Source: a virus. From it: DNA of 22,055 nt. Below are positions 14,072 through 22,016 of this stretch, piece by piece. The stretch is from the IMG/VR virus record IMGVR_UViG_3300043419_000923, positions 1 to 22,055 of that record. One strand, written 5' to 3'. The translations under genes were made by a program, and so were the position numbers. A model generated the notes under the pieces. That model had not been told where the DNA came from, ran no database searches, and saw only the letters and a program-made list of their open reading frames with translations. Each line of letters begins with the position of its first letter. Within the stretch, counting starts at the first letter, position 1.

Positions 14072-15079
14072 TTATAGCTCCGCCGTTAATCCAAAGTATG
14101 AAGTGTTTGTGCCAGCAATCGCGTTATTTACAACGCCAACGTCGTTAGCCGTTATGCCTGTTGTGGCGTAGTTCAAGCAGCTAGCATCAGGAGATGAAGT
14201 GTTCAATGTCCAAGTGCCACCTTGAAAATTGCCAGCAGTGCGAAAGGCGTAAAATCCAATATTTGCATAATCTAAAGCATATGGTGTTACGCGCATTTTT
14301 ACTGGATGTTGTATTGGACACCATACCGATGTTGATGAACTACCATAACCAGTAAGTGGAATAGCATTATATTGGCCAGTGTAAGCGCCATATGTTCGGT
14401 AGTAATACCGCTGACACAATGCCAACTCCCCGCCGATTGAGCCGCCAGCGCGGGAAAACGGAGTGGCGACAGAGCCAATCTCGAGCTGCACATTCCCAAA
14501 GATGACGTGCTCTGTATTGGCAAAAGTGCCGCCGCTGATAACGCCAACCTTTAGCGTCCTGACATTTGAAGGAATAGTCGCAGTGATAGTGATTGTGCTG
14601 AATGTGCCAGATGTAAGCGCGACGTCGGCGCTGTTGGCAACGACCGTAGTTACAGAAATGGGCGTAGTGTCAACACCAGTCGATGAATACAAATAAACCG
14701 CGACAGTTTTTCCCGTTGTGCCAGTCACTTGAGCTTGCAAAGTAACCGTTTTCCCAACAAGTGGGAGTGTATTTGCTGTCTCAATGCCTTGATAGACTCC
14801 GAACGTCCCACCCGCAGCGGTTGAAGTGTATTTATACGCGTAGCGAGCGCCCGCTGGCACCGTGGTCGTTTCTTGCGATATGGTGTTTCCAGCAGTACCA
14901 ACGAAAAAAAGCCACCTGTCGGCTAGATATCTTGGGTCAAATGCGCCGAAGCTTAGCGTGGTTCCTCTTTGCCAAATGTCCATGCCACCATTAATTACAA
15001 AGTTCTTACCCGCAGCAAACGGCGGCACAGCACCGCCGAGGTTGTCTTGTTGGTCAGCTATGTCGCGGGCACGTGTCAC
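14072..15079 (-). CDS. Tail fibre/receptor-binding protein with carbohydrate-binding-like domain (335 aa)
   Basis: The N-terminus carries KNFVINGGMDIWQRGT (residues 25-40), a motif widely seen at the start of phage fibre tip domains. Residues about 60-215 form a beta-rich, CBM-like jelly roll (GKTVTLQAQVTGTTGKTVAV, ending QLEIGSVATPFSR). A C-terminal tip begins with ALCQRYYYRTYGAY, another common fibre pattern. The start is GTG, overlapping the previous stop (TAGTG); no closer ATG fits. It likely binds a host surface sugar. No hydrolase residues are recognisable. It ends the fibre part of the block before the glycosyltransferase. Confidence 0.8.
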   Translation of the reverse strand: MTRARDIADQQDNLGGAVPPFAAGKNFVINGGMDIWQRGTTLSFGAFDPRYLADRWLFFVGTAGNTISQETTTVPAGARYAYKYTSTAAGGTFGVYQGIETANTLPLVGKTVTLQAQVTGTTGKTVAVYLYSSTGVDTTPISVTTVVANSADVALTSGTFSTITITATIPSNVRTLKVGVISGGTFANTEHVIFGNVQLEIGSVATPFSRAGGSIGGELALCQRYYYRTYGAYTGQYNAIPLTGYGSSSTSVWCPIQHPVKMRVTPYALDYANIGFYAFRTAGNFQGGTWTLNTSSPDASCLNYATTGITANDVGVVNNAIAGTNTSYFGLTAEL

Positions 15080-15297
15080 TAGAGCGCTGCAATCTCTTCT
15101 GCAGTCAAGCCAAGTGCGGCCAGTTTGGCTTCTGCAGACGCTTTGGCTGCGGCTTTGGCTTCAGCTTCGGCTTCTGCTGCAGCTCGGTCGGCTTCGAAAT
15201 CTGCTTGCGCTTGCGCTTGTGCGGCAAGCTCGTCTGGTGTCATGTCGCGTTCTGTTGAAATGCCAGTGGCACAATCAATCTCGATTACTTTGCCCAT
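15079..15297 (-). CDS. Small Ala/Glu-rich coiled-coil protein (72 aa)
   Basis: The N-terminus MGKVIEIDCATGISTERDMT is followed by a long Ala/Glu/Lys helix and ends LAALGLTAEEIAAL. This type of short protein, with a beta-strand start and a coiled coil ending in a TAEEI-AL motif, commonly sits beside fibre genes and may act in fibre assembly or attachment. It starts 4 bases after the 178-aa protein and overlaps the 335-aa fibre start. Composition supports a soluble helical rod. The precise role is unknown. Confidence 0.75.
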   Translation of the reverse strand: MGKVIEIDCATGISTERDMTPDELAAQAQAQADFEADRAAAEAEAEAKAAAKASAEAKLAALGLTAEEIAAL

Positions 15298-15300
15298 TGT

Positions 15301-15837
15301 TTAGCCTTTCGTGATTCCGTAGAGAGTGAAGGTTGAGTGTTGTCGAATGCCGCCACCAAGTGCATATATGGTCATGGTCGTAATCGCTGAAGTATCCAGC
15401 CAGACACCAGACAGCAAAGACTGCAACGCGCCAGCGGCGTTGTTTTCTGTAACGCTGTCGATAATCACAGACTTGAAGTTGCCACCAGTGTAGCCAGGAA
15501 TGTAATAGTCGTTGCTTGCGTAGGTGTTTGCGGTTGTACCATTCTCGTTTAGGTAGGCAAGCCAAAGGTAATTAGGGGTGTAGCCGTAGCCGTTGTTTCC
15601 AACAATCACACTGTTCGTGCCTAGCCCAATGAGGTAATTGTGATTGTAATTGGCTGATGCACCATTAAATCGGACAGAAAGCGGGTCGCCTGGTCCACCA
15701 CCTGTGGTCGTATTTGAGCGCACACTGGTGACCAACTTCAAATCCGTAAAAGTCTGCGGGATATTGTTAAAAACAACGGTAGAAGCACCACCAGCACCAA
15801 CGGTTTGCGTGTAAATCGGTTGTAGTCCGATAGCCAT
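15301..15837 (-). CDS. Receptor-binding-like tail protein, paralogue 3 (178 aa)
   Basis: This single beta-rich domain is shared with the next two genes. It has VVFNNIPQTFTDLKLVTSVRS at residues 21-41, a Gly/Asn/Tyr-rich middle that varies most among the copies (NYNHNYLIGLG, NNGYGYTPNYLW), a central strand SVIIDSVTE, and a final STFTLYGITKG. The NIPQTF-DL start and LYGI end recur in small structural or adhesion proteins of many phages. It starts directly after the stop of paralogue 2. It is probably a virion surface or fibre-tip domain binding a host glycan. Confidence 0.75.
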   Translation of the reverse strand: MAIGLQPIYTQTVGAGGASTVVFNNIPQTFTDLKLVTSVRSNTTTGGGPGDPLSVRFNGASANYNHNYLIGLGTNSVIVGNNGYGYTPNYLWLAYLNENGTTANTYASNDYYIPGYTGGNFKSVIIDSVTENNAAGALQSLLSGVWLDTSAITTMTIYALGGGIRQHSTFTLYGITKG

Positions 15838-16368
15838 TTACGCCCCCGTCGCAGAGCTAGTAGTGAAACCATAAAGGTCGCATCGAGACCCACTCACGAA
15901 GTCATTGACCGACAATGGGAATATTTGAATAGCCGATATCGCAGGCGTTGCCATATAAAAGCCAGACACAAGGCCAACGACACCAGAACCATTGTTGTCC
16001 CAACCACAAAGGGCGCGGACCGTAGTATTCTTGTTGGTGTTGTTAGCATCGAGTATGTCAATTACAGCAGAACCAAAAACGTTGGCTGTTGCGGTATTGG
16101 CGACCCCAATCGGCCAACGCATTGAGTTCCAAGGAATTGATGCTTGCACACCAGAGGTGGCTGTGGAACCGTCGCCACTAAGGCGGTGGTTCACGTACAA
16201 ATCGCTCGAGTCGCTATTAAACCGCATGATAAAGCCGTCGGACGTTGCCGAGGCGGTGCTTCTATAAGATAGTCGGATTTGAAGGTGTGCAAACCCAGTT
16301 GGGATAGATGAAAAAGAAAAAGACCCAGCACTCCCCAGCGTGCTCCCAGCAATCCAAACCATGCTCAT
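15838..16368 (-). CDS. Receptor-binding-like tail protein, paralogue 2 (176 aa)
   Basis: It has the same single-domain plan as its neighbours: FSFSSIPTGFAHLQIRLSYRS near the start, DGFIMRFNSDSSDLYVNHRL, a central strand GSAVIDILDANNTN, and the ending SRCDLYGFTTSS. It is more diverged from the other two than they are from each other. The ATG overlaps the stop of paralogue 1 as ATGA. A second in-frame ATG two codons later is possible. It is likely part of the same surface or fibre complex. Confidence 0.75.
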   Translation of the reverse strand: MSMVWIAGSTLGSAGSFSFSSIPTGFAHLQIRLSYRSTASATSDGFIMRFNSDSSDLYVNHRLSGDGSTATSGVQASIPWNSMRWPIGVANTATANVFGSAVIDILDANNTNKNTTVRALCGWDNNGSGVVGLVSGFYMATPAISAIQIFPLSVNDFVSGSRCDLYGFTTSSATGA

Positions 16369-16967
16369 GAACTGGCCGCCCTAATCCCATAAAGAGTGAT
16401 TGTGGAACCCGTTGTAAATGAGATTGAAGGAGTCAGGTAAATCGTGTTGATGGCTGCGGTTTGTCTCCACAACCCAGCACTTAAAGTAGTGGCGCCCGTT
16501 CCATTCAAATCTGCAGCGCAACGCATTAAATACGTTTTAAAAGTTGAAGTATTGCGATAATTGAGTATGTGCATATTCATCGAACCGAATATGCCAGCAC
16601 CAGAACTCAACGCTGGAATTGAACCGTCACCCCAAAGGCCAGCTTCGTTTGTGTTCCGTGTTGAAGAGAATGCACTTGTGTTCCCGATTAGACTGGTCCA
16701 AGAGTAGTTGGTGTTACTGCCGTAGTTACCATTAAAGCCGCCAAAATAACCGCCAGAGGGAAGTGTTTGGTTTGAACGGCCATAAACAGTGACAAACAAA
16801 TCCTGGAACGTTTGCGGTATGTTTGTGAAATAAACATCTCCTGCTGTCGTCAGTGTTTGGCTAGCAATCGGCACCACCGCACCGAACTGGTTGTTCGCAT
16901 TCATGCTAGTGTACAGAGTGCGGCCAGTTTTTATGCTGCCAGCACCAGAAAGCTCATAGACTCCCAT
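16365..16967 (-). CDS. Receptor-binding-like tail protein, paralogue 1 (200 aa)
   Basis: It has about 40 residues before the shared domain (MGVYELSGAGSIKTGRTLYT onward), which the other two copies lack in this form and which may serve for attachment. The shared domain starts VYFTNIPQTFQDLFVTVYGRS, has a variable Gly/Asn/Tyr-rich middle and ends TGSTITLYGIRAASS. The start shares one base with the previous stop (TGATG). It is likely a structural adhesion protein. The longer N-terminus makes it the candidate that docks the set to the fibre. Confidence 0.75.
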   Translation of the reverse strand: MGVYELSGAGSIKTGRTLYTSMNANNQFGAVVPIASQTLTTAGDVYFTNIPQTFQDLFVTVYGRSNQTLPSGGYFGGFNGNYGSNTNYSWTSLIGNTSAFSSTRNTNEAGLWGDGSIPALSSGAGIFGSMNMHILNYRNTSTFKTYLMRCAADLNGTGATTLSAGLWRQTAAINTIYLTPSISFTTGSTITLYGIRAASS

Positions 16968-17272
16968 CAGGCGATTTCTACCCCGCTGATGTGAAAGTTG
17001 ATTGTGGTGGCAGAGGCACCGCCAGTGATTGTTTGTGTGGCAGTCAGCGGTTGTTTGATGTCAATAACTGTCGAGTCGTTTCCGCCAACTGCAATCAACG
17101 TGCCAAAGTTAGTGCCGCCGAGTCCCAGTGTGAATGTTCCTGCACTCGCAGACGTGTTGGTGACAACGATGTTAGTAACAACCGTGACCGTCGCAGACGG
17201 CACAGTGTAGAGGGTCGTGCCGACAGTCGTTGTTGCAGCTCCGCGAAAGAGTGCTTTTGATGTTGTTGCCAT
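16967..17272 (-). CDS. Small beta-rich structural protein (101 aa)
   Basis: The sequence reads as one beta sandwich: GAATTTVGTTLYTVPSAT, VTNIVVTNTSASAGTFTLGL, VIDIKQPLTATQTITG, and a final INFHISGVEI. This pattern (a VPS strand, IVVTNTS and an ISGVEI end) is seen in small virion proteins that accompany fibres in many phages. It begins 19 bases after the collagen-like gene, with GGAG upstream. A decoration or fibre-linker role is likely but not proven. Confidence 0.7.
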   Translation of the reverse strand: MATTSKALFRGAATTTVGTTLYTVPSATVTVVTNIVVTNTSASAGTFTLGLGGTNFGTLIAVGGNDSTVIDIKQPLTATQTITGGASATTINFHISGVEIA

Positions 17273-17291
17273 TAGTTACAACTCCATTTTC

Positions 17292-19499
17292 TTAGTATTG
17301 AACCATGATTTCGGCGATTGTCGCGCTCTGAAGTAGGGCATCGACTTGAGCAATCGTGTAAGTGTTTGCCACGTTGAATGCGCCGTACGCCACCACATTG
17401 AGTGTGTCGCTGAGGGTGGCCGCAATCGCAAGCACAACCGAAGTTCCATTCGAAGCTGTGTAATCGGTGGTGCGAACAAGAAGCACACCGTTGAGGTAGA
17501 CTTGCTCTGCGCCGACTGTGTAAGCGAGAGTGACACCGTTGGCGTCTGCACCACTAAAAGTCGCCTGTCCAGCCGTGGCAAGGTAGTAGTAGGTTACTGC
17601 AGCTGCAGAACCCGCAGCGCCCGTTGGACCTGTTGGGCCAGTTGAACCTGTAGCGCCGACTGGGCCTGTTGGGCCTGTCGCACCCACGGGGCCTGTTGCA
17701 CCGACTGGGCCTGTTGCACCGATTGGGCCTGTGGCACCTGTAGCGCCATCGACACCTGCGGGGCCTGTAGCGCCAACGGGACCTGTGGCACCGATTGGGC
17801 CTGTTGGACCTGTAACACCGTCAATTCCTGCGGGGCCTGTTGGGCCTGTGGCGCCTGTTGCGCCGTCCGTGCCGTTCGTGCCTGCGGGACCTGTAGCTCC
17901 AGTTGCGCCGACGGGGCCTGTGGCACCGACTGCACCTGTTGGGCCAACAGCACCAGTCGCACCAACGGGGCCTGTAGCACCGACTGGGCCTGTGGCACCG
18001 ATTGGGCCAGTGACACCGACGTCGCCTTGGATTCCTTGAATACCTTGTGGACCTGTCGCACCTGTGGCACCTGCGGGGCCTGTGGCACCGACTGGTCCTG
18101 TTGCACCGACTGGGCCTGTTGGACCAGTAGCGCCATCAACACCTGCAGGGCCTGTCGCTCCGACTGCGCCTGTTGCACCAGCTGGGCCTGTAGTGCCGAC
18201 TGGACCTGTAGCACCGATTGGGCCTGTTGAGCCTGTTGGGCCAGGGACTGTTGAATCTGTGCCACTCGCACCCGTCGCACCGATTGGTCCTGTTGGTCCT
18301 GTCGAGCCTGTTGGACCTTGCGGGCCTGTGGCGCCTGTTGGGCCTGTTGGACCGACTGGACCGATAGCCGCTTGTAGCGAAGTGATTACATAAGAGTAGT
18401 GCTGTGTGCCTTGTGTGTACCAAGTCAGAGCCTTAGCACCACCGCTTTGTACAGACCCGTAGATTTCCACAATCATGCGATTGGTTGGGTCCACAGCAGT
18501 CGTCGGCAAGACGATTTCGGTGACGACTTCAACAGGATTGGAAGCGTTGTAGCCGACTAGCACTGGGTTCGTGCTGCCAATGGTTGAAAGGACAGTGCCC
18601 GAAGCGTTTGCGAGCTTCAAAGTGCAAGACATCTGCACCGCATCTGCGTTGTTATTCTTGAGGGCGTAAAGGTAGAAACGTTGCACACCCGACGGAATGA
18701 GCGAGAAGCCAAACGGCTCTGTTATGTAAGACTGAACAAGCACTGGAGTCAAAGTCGCAGAAATCGCGATTGATTGCTCCGCAGCTGAGACTGGTTCTTC
18801 ACCAAGCTGCTTGAAGCCAGTCAGTTCTGTTACGGTCTCATTGAAATAGTAGAAACGGCCAGATGAGTAGCCCTGCGGGCCAGTCGAGCCTGTAGCTCCA
18901 GTCGCGCCCGTTGCACCCGTTGCGCCGATTGGGCCCGTTGGACCTGTCGCGCCGATTGGGCCTGTCGCACCAGTTGGGCCAGGGACAAACGAGTCTGCAC
19001 CCGTTGGGCCTGTCGCACCAACTGGGCCTGTGGCTCCAGTGGCGCCGACCACGCCTTGAACACCTTGTGGGCCTGTTGCACCAACTGGGCCTGTAGCACC
19101 GACTGGGCCTGTTGAGCCTGTTGGGCCAACAACGCCAGTCGCGCCTGTTGCCCCAGTTGTGCCTTGTGGACCTGTTGCACCGATTGGGCCAGTTACGCCG
19201 ACCTCGCCCTGAATGCCTTGAATGCCTTGTGGGCCTGTCGCGCCGATTGGACCTGTTGGGCCAGTAACGCCGATTGGGCCTGTTGCACCGATTGGGCCAG
19301 TGACGCCGATTGGGCCTGTTGGACCCGTCGCGCCGCTTGGGCCTGTGGCACCGATTGGGCCAGTTACGCCTGTCGGACCGAGTGGGCCTGTTGGGCCTGT
19401 TGGACCTGTTGAGCCGACTGGGCCTTGCGCGCCAGTGTCAGAGATAAGGACAGTGTTGATGTCCTTGACGATGGTGACTTCGTTTTGGCTATCAGACAC
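17292..19499 (-). CDS. Collagen-like fibre protein with two Gly-X-Y rods (735 aa)
   Basis: The plan is: N-terminal attachment (1-22), first Gly-X-Y rod (about 23-210), globular beta domain (211-379), second rod (about 380-630) and a C-terminal knob (631-735). Each rod has one break, [11 protein letters not shown] (167-177) and [11 protein letters not shown] (413-423). Rods are dominated by [12 protein letters not shown] and GVT triplets, with Thr often in the third position. The knob ([19 protein letters not shown], ending [15 protein letters not shown]) resembles the C-terminal part of phage fibres and would nucleate trimers. The start codon is GTG with AGAGG upstream, overlapping the 116-aa gene by 8 bases. 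It is probably a long flexible virion fibre. The prolyl hydroxylation state is unknown, and no hydroxylase gene is in the window. Confidence 0.88.
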   Translation of the reverse strand: MSDSQNEVTIVKDINTVLISDTGAQGPVGSTGPTGPTGPLGPTGVTGPIGATGPSGATGPTGPIGVTGPIGATGPIGVTGPTGPIGATGPQGIQGIQGEVGVTGPIGATGPQGTTGATGATGVVGPTGSTGPVGATGPVGATGPQGVQGVVGATGATGPVGATGPTGADSFVPGPTGATGPIGATGPTGPIGATGATGATGATGSTGPQGYSSGRFYYFNETVTELTGFKQLGEEPVSAAEQSIAISATLTPVLVQSYITEPFGFSLIPSGVQRFYLYALKNNNADAVQMSCTLKLANASGTVLSTIGSTNPVLVGYNASNPVEVVTEIVLPTTAVDPTNRMIVEIYGSVQSGGAKALTWYTQGTQHYSYVITSLQAAIGPVGPTGPTGATGPQGPTGSTGPTGPIGATGASGTDSTVPGPTGSTGPIGATGPVGTTGPAGATGAVGATGPAGVDGATGPTGPVGATGPVGATGPAGATGATGPQGIQGIQGDVGVTGPIGATGPVGATGPVGATGAVGPTGAVGATGPVGATGATGPAGTNGTDGATGATGPTGPAGIDGVTGPTGPIGATGPVGATGPAGVDGATGATGPIGATGPVGATGPVGATGPTGPVGATGSTGPTGPTGAAGSAAAVTYYYLATAGQATFSGADANGVTLAYTVGAEQVYLNGVLLVRTTDYTASNGTSVVLAIAATLSDTLNVVAYGAFNVANTYTIAQVDALLQSATIAEIMVQY
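17610..18362 (-). repeat. Gly-X-Y coding repeat, second collagen rod
   Basis: A 9-base periodic tract (on the plus strand, recurring blocks such as GGGCCTGTTGCACCGACT) encodes about 250 residues of Gly-X-Y. Many 18-27 base blocks are near identical, which makes copy-number change by recombination with the first rod tract plausible. It also produces Pro/Val/Ala-rich antisense open frames that are not genes. Confidence 0.85.
18870..19433 (-). repeat. Gly-X-Y coding repeat, first collagen rod
   Basis: This is the same 9-base periodic pattern as the second rod tract, encoding about 188 residues of Gly-X-Y. It includes the [10 protein letters not shown] block that also occurs in the second rod, which shows the two tracts share ancestry or exchange sequence. 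Confidence 0.85.
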
Positions 19500-19842
19500 G
19501 TGTGACCTCTGGTGCCACTGTTAGCTGGCCCTGAATCAAACGGTCTTTGTATGCGCCAGATGTGAGCTCAACGTCATAAACGTAGTAACCCTCTTCGAGT
19601 GCCGCAGTCTGTGCAGCCGTGATGGTGATTGTGACAACGCCAGTCAATGGCGTGATAACGATGCCGCCACTTGGGCTGGTTAGCGTCAAGTCGGCAGTCT
19701 CAGAGCTATACTGTTGGCGCACCTGCATGGCAGCTGTGTAGCCAGTCAAGTTGATTGGCGTACCAGTTGAGTCTTTGTATGTGACTACGACGCTCCAGGT
19801 TGCACCCTGGTCGATAGTCGCGTTGTAAATGCCAGCGGTCAT
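19492..19842 (-). CDS. Beta-sandwich virion protein, fibre-locus type (116 aa)
   Basis: A single Ig-like or BppU-N-like beta domain: [38 protein letters not shown], a middle [21 protein letters not shown], and [11 protein letters not shown], ending [16 protein letters not shown]. The DQGATW, LTGYTA-MQVR and [11 protein letters not shown] blocks are typical of small proteins encoded just before fibre or collagen-like genes in diverse phages. It overlaps the collagen-like gene by 8 bases, so a role as adaptor or anchor for that fibre is likely. Confidence 0.78.
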   Translation of the reverse strand: MTAGIYNATIDQGATWSVVVTYKDSTGTPINLTGYTAAMQVRQQYSSETADLTLTSPSGGIVITPLTGVVTITITAAQTAALEEGYYVYDVELTSGAYKDRLIQGQLTVAPEVTRV

Positions 19843-19982
19843 TAATCAGCCTTTTCTGTAGCCCAAACGAGGAAGGAGCCGAGAGCGATGAGTGCAAACG
19901 GCGGTGAGAACAACCAAAGACCGACAGTTACGAGTGCAACTCCGACTATCTCAATGGCAAGTCCAGCATCAAAACGCTTCAT
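19842..19982 (-). CDS. Two-TM mini membrane protein (46 aa)
   Basis: The ATG at 19982 has AGGAG a few bases upstream and lies 7 bases after the terminase stop, so it is preferred over the longer in-frame extension that would run back into terminase. Two hydrophobic segments (about residues 7-25 and 28-41) are separated by SPP. The ends are MKRFD and ATEKAD. The stop shares a base with the next start (TAATG). A membrane protein between terminase and virion genes is unexpected. It could be an extra holin-like or superinfection-related protein; its function is unknown. Confidence 0.7.
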   Translation of the reverse strand: MKRFDAGLAIEIVGVALVTVGLWLFSPPFALIALGSFLVWATEKAD

Positions 19983-19989
19983 TTTTCTC

Positions 19990-21549
19990 CTAGACTTGAA
20001 TCGTGCGGTAAGCAACTTTGGGTGCCACGGGTTCTGGATTGATAAGCGCCTCTGTGCGGCCCAAGTAAGCGAGCACTGCGGCAATCAAACCGTCAATCTT
20101 GTGACTGTGCGATGGCTTCATGACCTGGCCGTACCGAGTCGGCACTGCGTTGGTCACGTGTCTTGTAAGTTCGGCTGCGCCGCTGTGTTTCAAACGGCCT
20201 TCGAGTGTGTCCTCGAGAAAACGGTCGAGCCCCTGCGCCATGAGCTTTCGCTGGCTTGAAGGATAGACCGCAACGACTTTATCGGCGAATGTTGAGTTCC
20301 AAGCGTCCAAGTAGGACTGCCAACCCGAAGGGTCTGCCCATATCTTGTGGACCTTGTACTTGGCGAATGCCATTCGCACTGCTTCATCAACTTCGACTCT
20401 GGGAACTTCCCACCCATAGCCCGCAGGCCCAGGTGGTCGCTCCCAGCATTCGAGCTGAAAAATCTTGCCGTCTTCAACACGGCACGCAACCAAAACAGTC
20501 GCGTCGTCTTTTCTCGAACCGTCGTAACCAAGCACGACCTCGGTGCCTTCGAGCAGCTCTTCAGGTTCGGCCGCTGCGTTCCATGCTGTGATGTCCATGT
20601 AGCGGTCGGTGTCTGTGGACGGCTGGTTTAAAAAGTAGCGTCTTGCGTCTGACGCTTTCGTCATTGGGTCTTGGATTTCGGCCATTAAACGGTCGGCGTC
20701 CAGCCATTTGAAAGCTGGGCCATACACAACAGCGAGCGCCTTTCGGAGCTTGTCGCTGTCGTGTAGGTCAGGGACCTCAGGTGCTTGCTTGTGGTCGAAT
20801 AACAGGCCTGGATTTTTAGTGCGGCCTTCTTGTATCGAAATCCACAAGCGGTGCGTTTGTTCGGCGATTGATTCCTCGCCGACTGAGTACATTGTCGAGG
20901 TCTCGAGCATCCAAGGGTCCGCAATCTTGCGCTTGGCGAGGTTACGCCGAACGGTTTCGTGCATTCGCTTGAGCTCGGGGCTCGAATAGAGGTGTGTTTC
21001 GTCAGCAACCGCAAACGACTCTTTGCCGCCGTCTTTTGATGCAGATGCCGCAGTTGATGGGACGATTTCGCCGCCGCCTTTTAGGAAGGTGCGTGTCAGT
21101 CCAACGTCAATGCCTGGATACTCGGTGCCAAAGTTCGTTTTGATGTGCTCGAGCATGTAACGCACGTTGTCGTACGTGTTGCCCGACTGCGATTCTTCAG
21201 TTGCTAGACACCTGATGAACGGGTACTGGACTGGCTTGCCGACTGGGTTGCCGTGCTGGTCCCAGTAGTCAAAGCGAGCAGGGCCGAGAGCCTCAAAGCA
21301 AACGAGCATTCCAGCCAGTTCAGACTTCGCACGTCCTTTGGGGCGCGAAAAGAAAGCTCGCCTTGTGACTCGTCGTCCATTCTTGTCCAGTTCGTATGCT
21401 TTTAGTATGAAAGTCGCTTGTTCATCGTCTAGAACGATGGCCTCACCCTGCACGTCGCCTGGTCCGTGAACTAGATAGGTCTCAATCCAGTCAATCGCGT
21501 CCCAACCGAGCGAGATGAAGCTACTCTGTTGCCGTTTCTTCTTTGTCAA
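19990..21549 (-). CDS. Large terminase subunit (TerL)
   Basis: This is the motor ATPase and nuclease that packages DNA through the portal. The ATPase half has a Walker-A-like SRPKGRAKSE (68-77) and Walker B FAVADETH with D183/E184, followed by the coupling region MLETSTM. The RNase-H-like nuclease half has acidic residues D343 (LGYDGSRKDD), D406 (IWADPSGW) and D486 (HKIDGLIAA). All are intact. Length (519 aa) is normal. The start is TTG: an in-frame TGA lies just upstream, no ATG or GTG is available, and GGGGGAG sits beside it. The gene overlaps the small subunit by 29 bases. Confidence 0.93.
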   Translation of the reverse strand: MTKKKRQQSSFISLGWDAIDWIETYLVHGPGDVQGEAIVLDDEQATFILKAYELDKNGRRVTRRAFFSRPKGRAKSELAGMLVCFEALGPARFDYWDQHGNPVGKPVQYPFIRCLATEESQSGNTYDNVRYMLEHIKTNFGTEYPGIDVGLTRTFLKGGGEIVPSTAASASKDGGKESFAVADETHLYSSPELKRMHETVRRNLAKRKIADPWMLETSTMYSVGEESIAEQTHRLWISIQEGRTKNPGLLFDHKQAPEVPDLHDSDKLRKALAVVYGPAFKWLDADRLMAEIQDPMTKASDARRYFLNQPSTDTDRYMDITAWNAAAEPEELLEGTEVVLGYDGSRKDDATVLVACRVEDGKIFQLECWERPPGPAGYGWEVPRVEVDEAVRMAFAKYKVHKIWADPSGWQSYLDAWNSTFADKVVAVYPSSQRKLMAQGLDRFLEDTLEGRLKHSGAAELTRHVTNAVPTRYGQVMKPSHSHKIDGLIAAVLAYLGRTEALINPEPVAPKVAYRTIQV

Positions 21550-21970
21550 GCTCCCCCACCACTTTCAACAGACGAGTTCGCCGCTGGTCAGATAGGGTCT
21601 TGTTAGATTTGGCCCCCTCTGCTTCACCATCAACCTGCAGCCGAAGCCGCATTCTGTCTTCAGGTGTAGCGCCAAACTTCGCGACTCGAAGCCGCAATTC
21701 TGCTCCTACGTTGTCACCGTTCCAAAAGGACGAGTGCAACAGGGCCGTGTCAATCAAGAAATCCCAGTCAGTGTCTGTGAAAGTGGCAGCTTGCGCAGAC
21801 TTGCGCCAAGTATCCCACCAAGTGAAGGTCTGAGTATGCCAAGGGTAGCCAGCTGGCAGGTCTGGGCCTCGCAAGATACCGTCTTGCACCACGACTTGAG
21901 TAGGCACAGGGTCCGCATTTCTGCGTCTGCGCTGCTCTGCGTCCTTTGGTGCTGGACCTTTGCCTGCCAT
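21521..21970 (-). CDS. Small terminase subunit (TerS)
   Basis: The DNA-recognition subunit of the packaging machine. The N-terminus MAGKGPAPKDAEQRRRRNADP is typical of actinophage TerS. It is followed by WHTQTFTWWDTWRKSAQAATF, TDTDWDFLIDTALLHSSFW, and the conserved ELRLRVAKFGATPEDRMRLRL, then a charged tail. AGGAG (21975-21979) precedes the ATG by 4 bases. It is the first gene of the late operon in this window and lies upstream of TerL with a 29-base overlap. The packaging site it recognises is not identified. Confidence 0.9.
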   Translation of the reverse strand: MAGKGPAPKDAEQRRRRNADPVPTQVVVQDGILRGPDLPAGYPWHTQTFTWWDTWRKSAQAATFTDTDWDFLIDTALLHSSFWNGDNVGAELRLRVAKFGATPEDRMRLRLQVDGEAEGAKSNKTLSDQRRTRLLKVVGELDKEETATE

Positions 21971-21995
21971 GTTGCTCCTAAAGTTGACTAGTCAT

Positions 21996-22014
21996 TGAAT
22001 GGTCTGACCATTCA
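21996..22014. promoter_or_regulatory. Perfect 9-bp inverted repeat upstream of terminase
   Basis: TGAATGGTC-T-GACCATTCA is a perfect dyad with a 1-base centre, 26 bases upstream of the small terminase ATG. Its size and symmetry suit a dimeric repressor or activator site. It would overlap the transcription start predicted from the nearby -10-like hexamer. It could instead be part of a packaging site or a weak hairpin in the leader. Confidence 0.5.
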
Positions 22015-22016
22015 GG

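Noticed and set aside
12992-14077. A 361-codon plus-strand open frame opposite the glycosyltransferase
   Set aside because: It lies fully antisense to a gene with intact GT4 motifs and coupled overlaps, and its sequence is Cys/Ser/Val-rich without family features. It is a shadow frame.
13918-16967. Diversity-generating retroelement acting on the paralogous adhesion genes
   Set aside because: No reverse transcriptase, template repeat or variable Ala/Asn codon patch was seen; duplication and ordinary divergence explain the pattern.
17346-18423. Long frames on both strands rich in Gln, Pro-Val-Ala or Trp-Thr-Cys across the collagen-like gene
   Set aside because: They are by-products of the 9-base repeat being open in several frames; the Gly-X-Y frame has globular domains at both ends and in the middle.
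17610-19433. Repeats resembling a CRISPR-like or satellite array
   Set aside because: The periodicity is 9 bases, coding and gapless; there are no unique spacers or cas genes.
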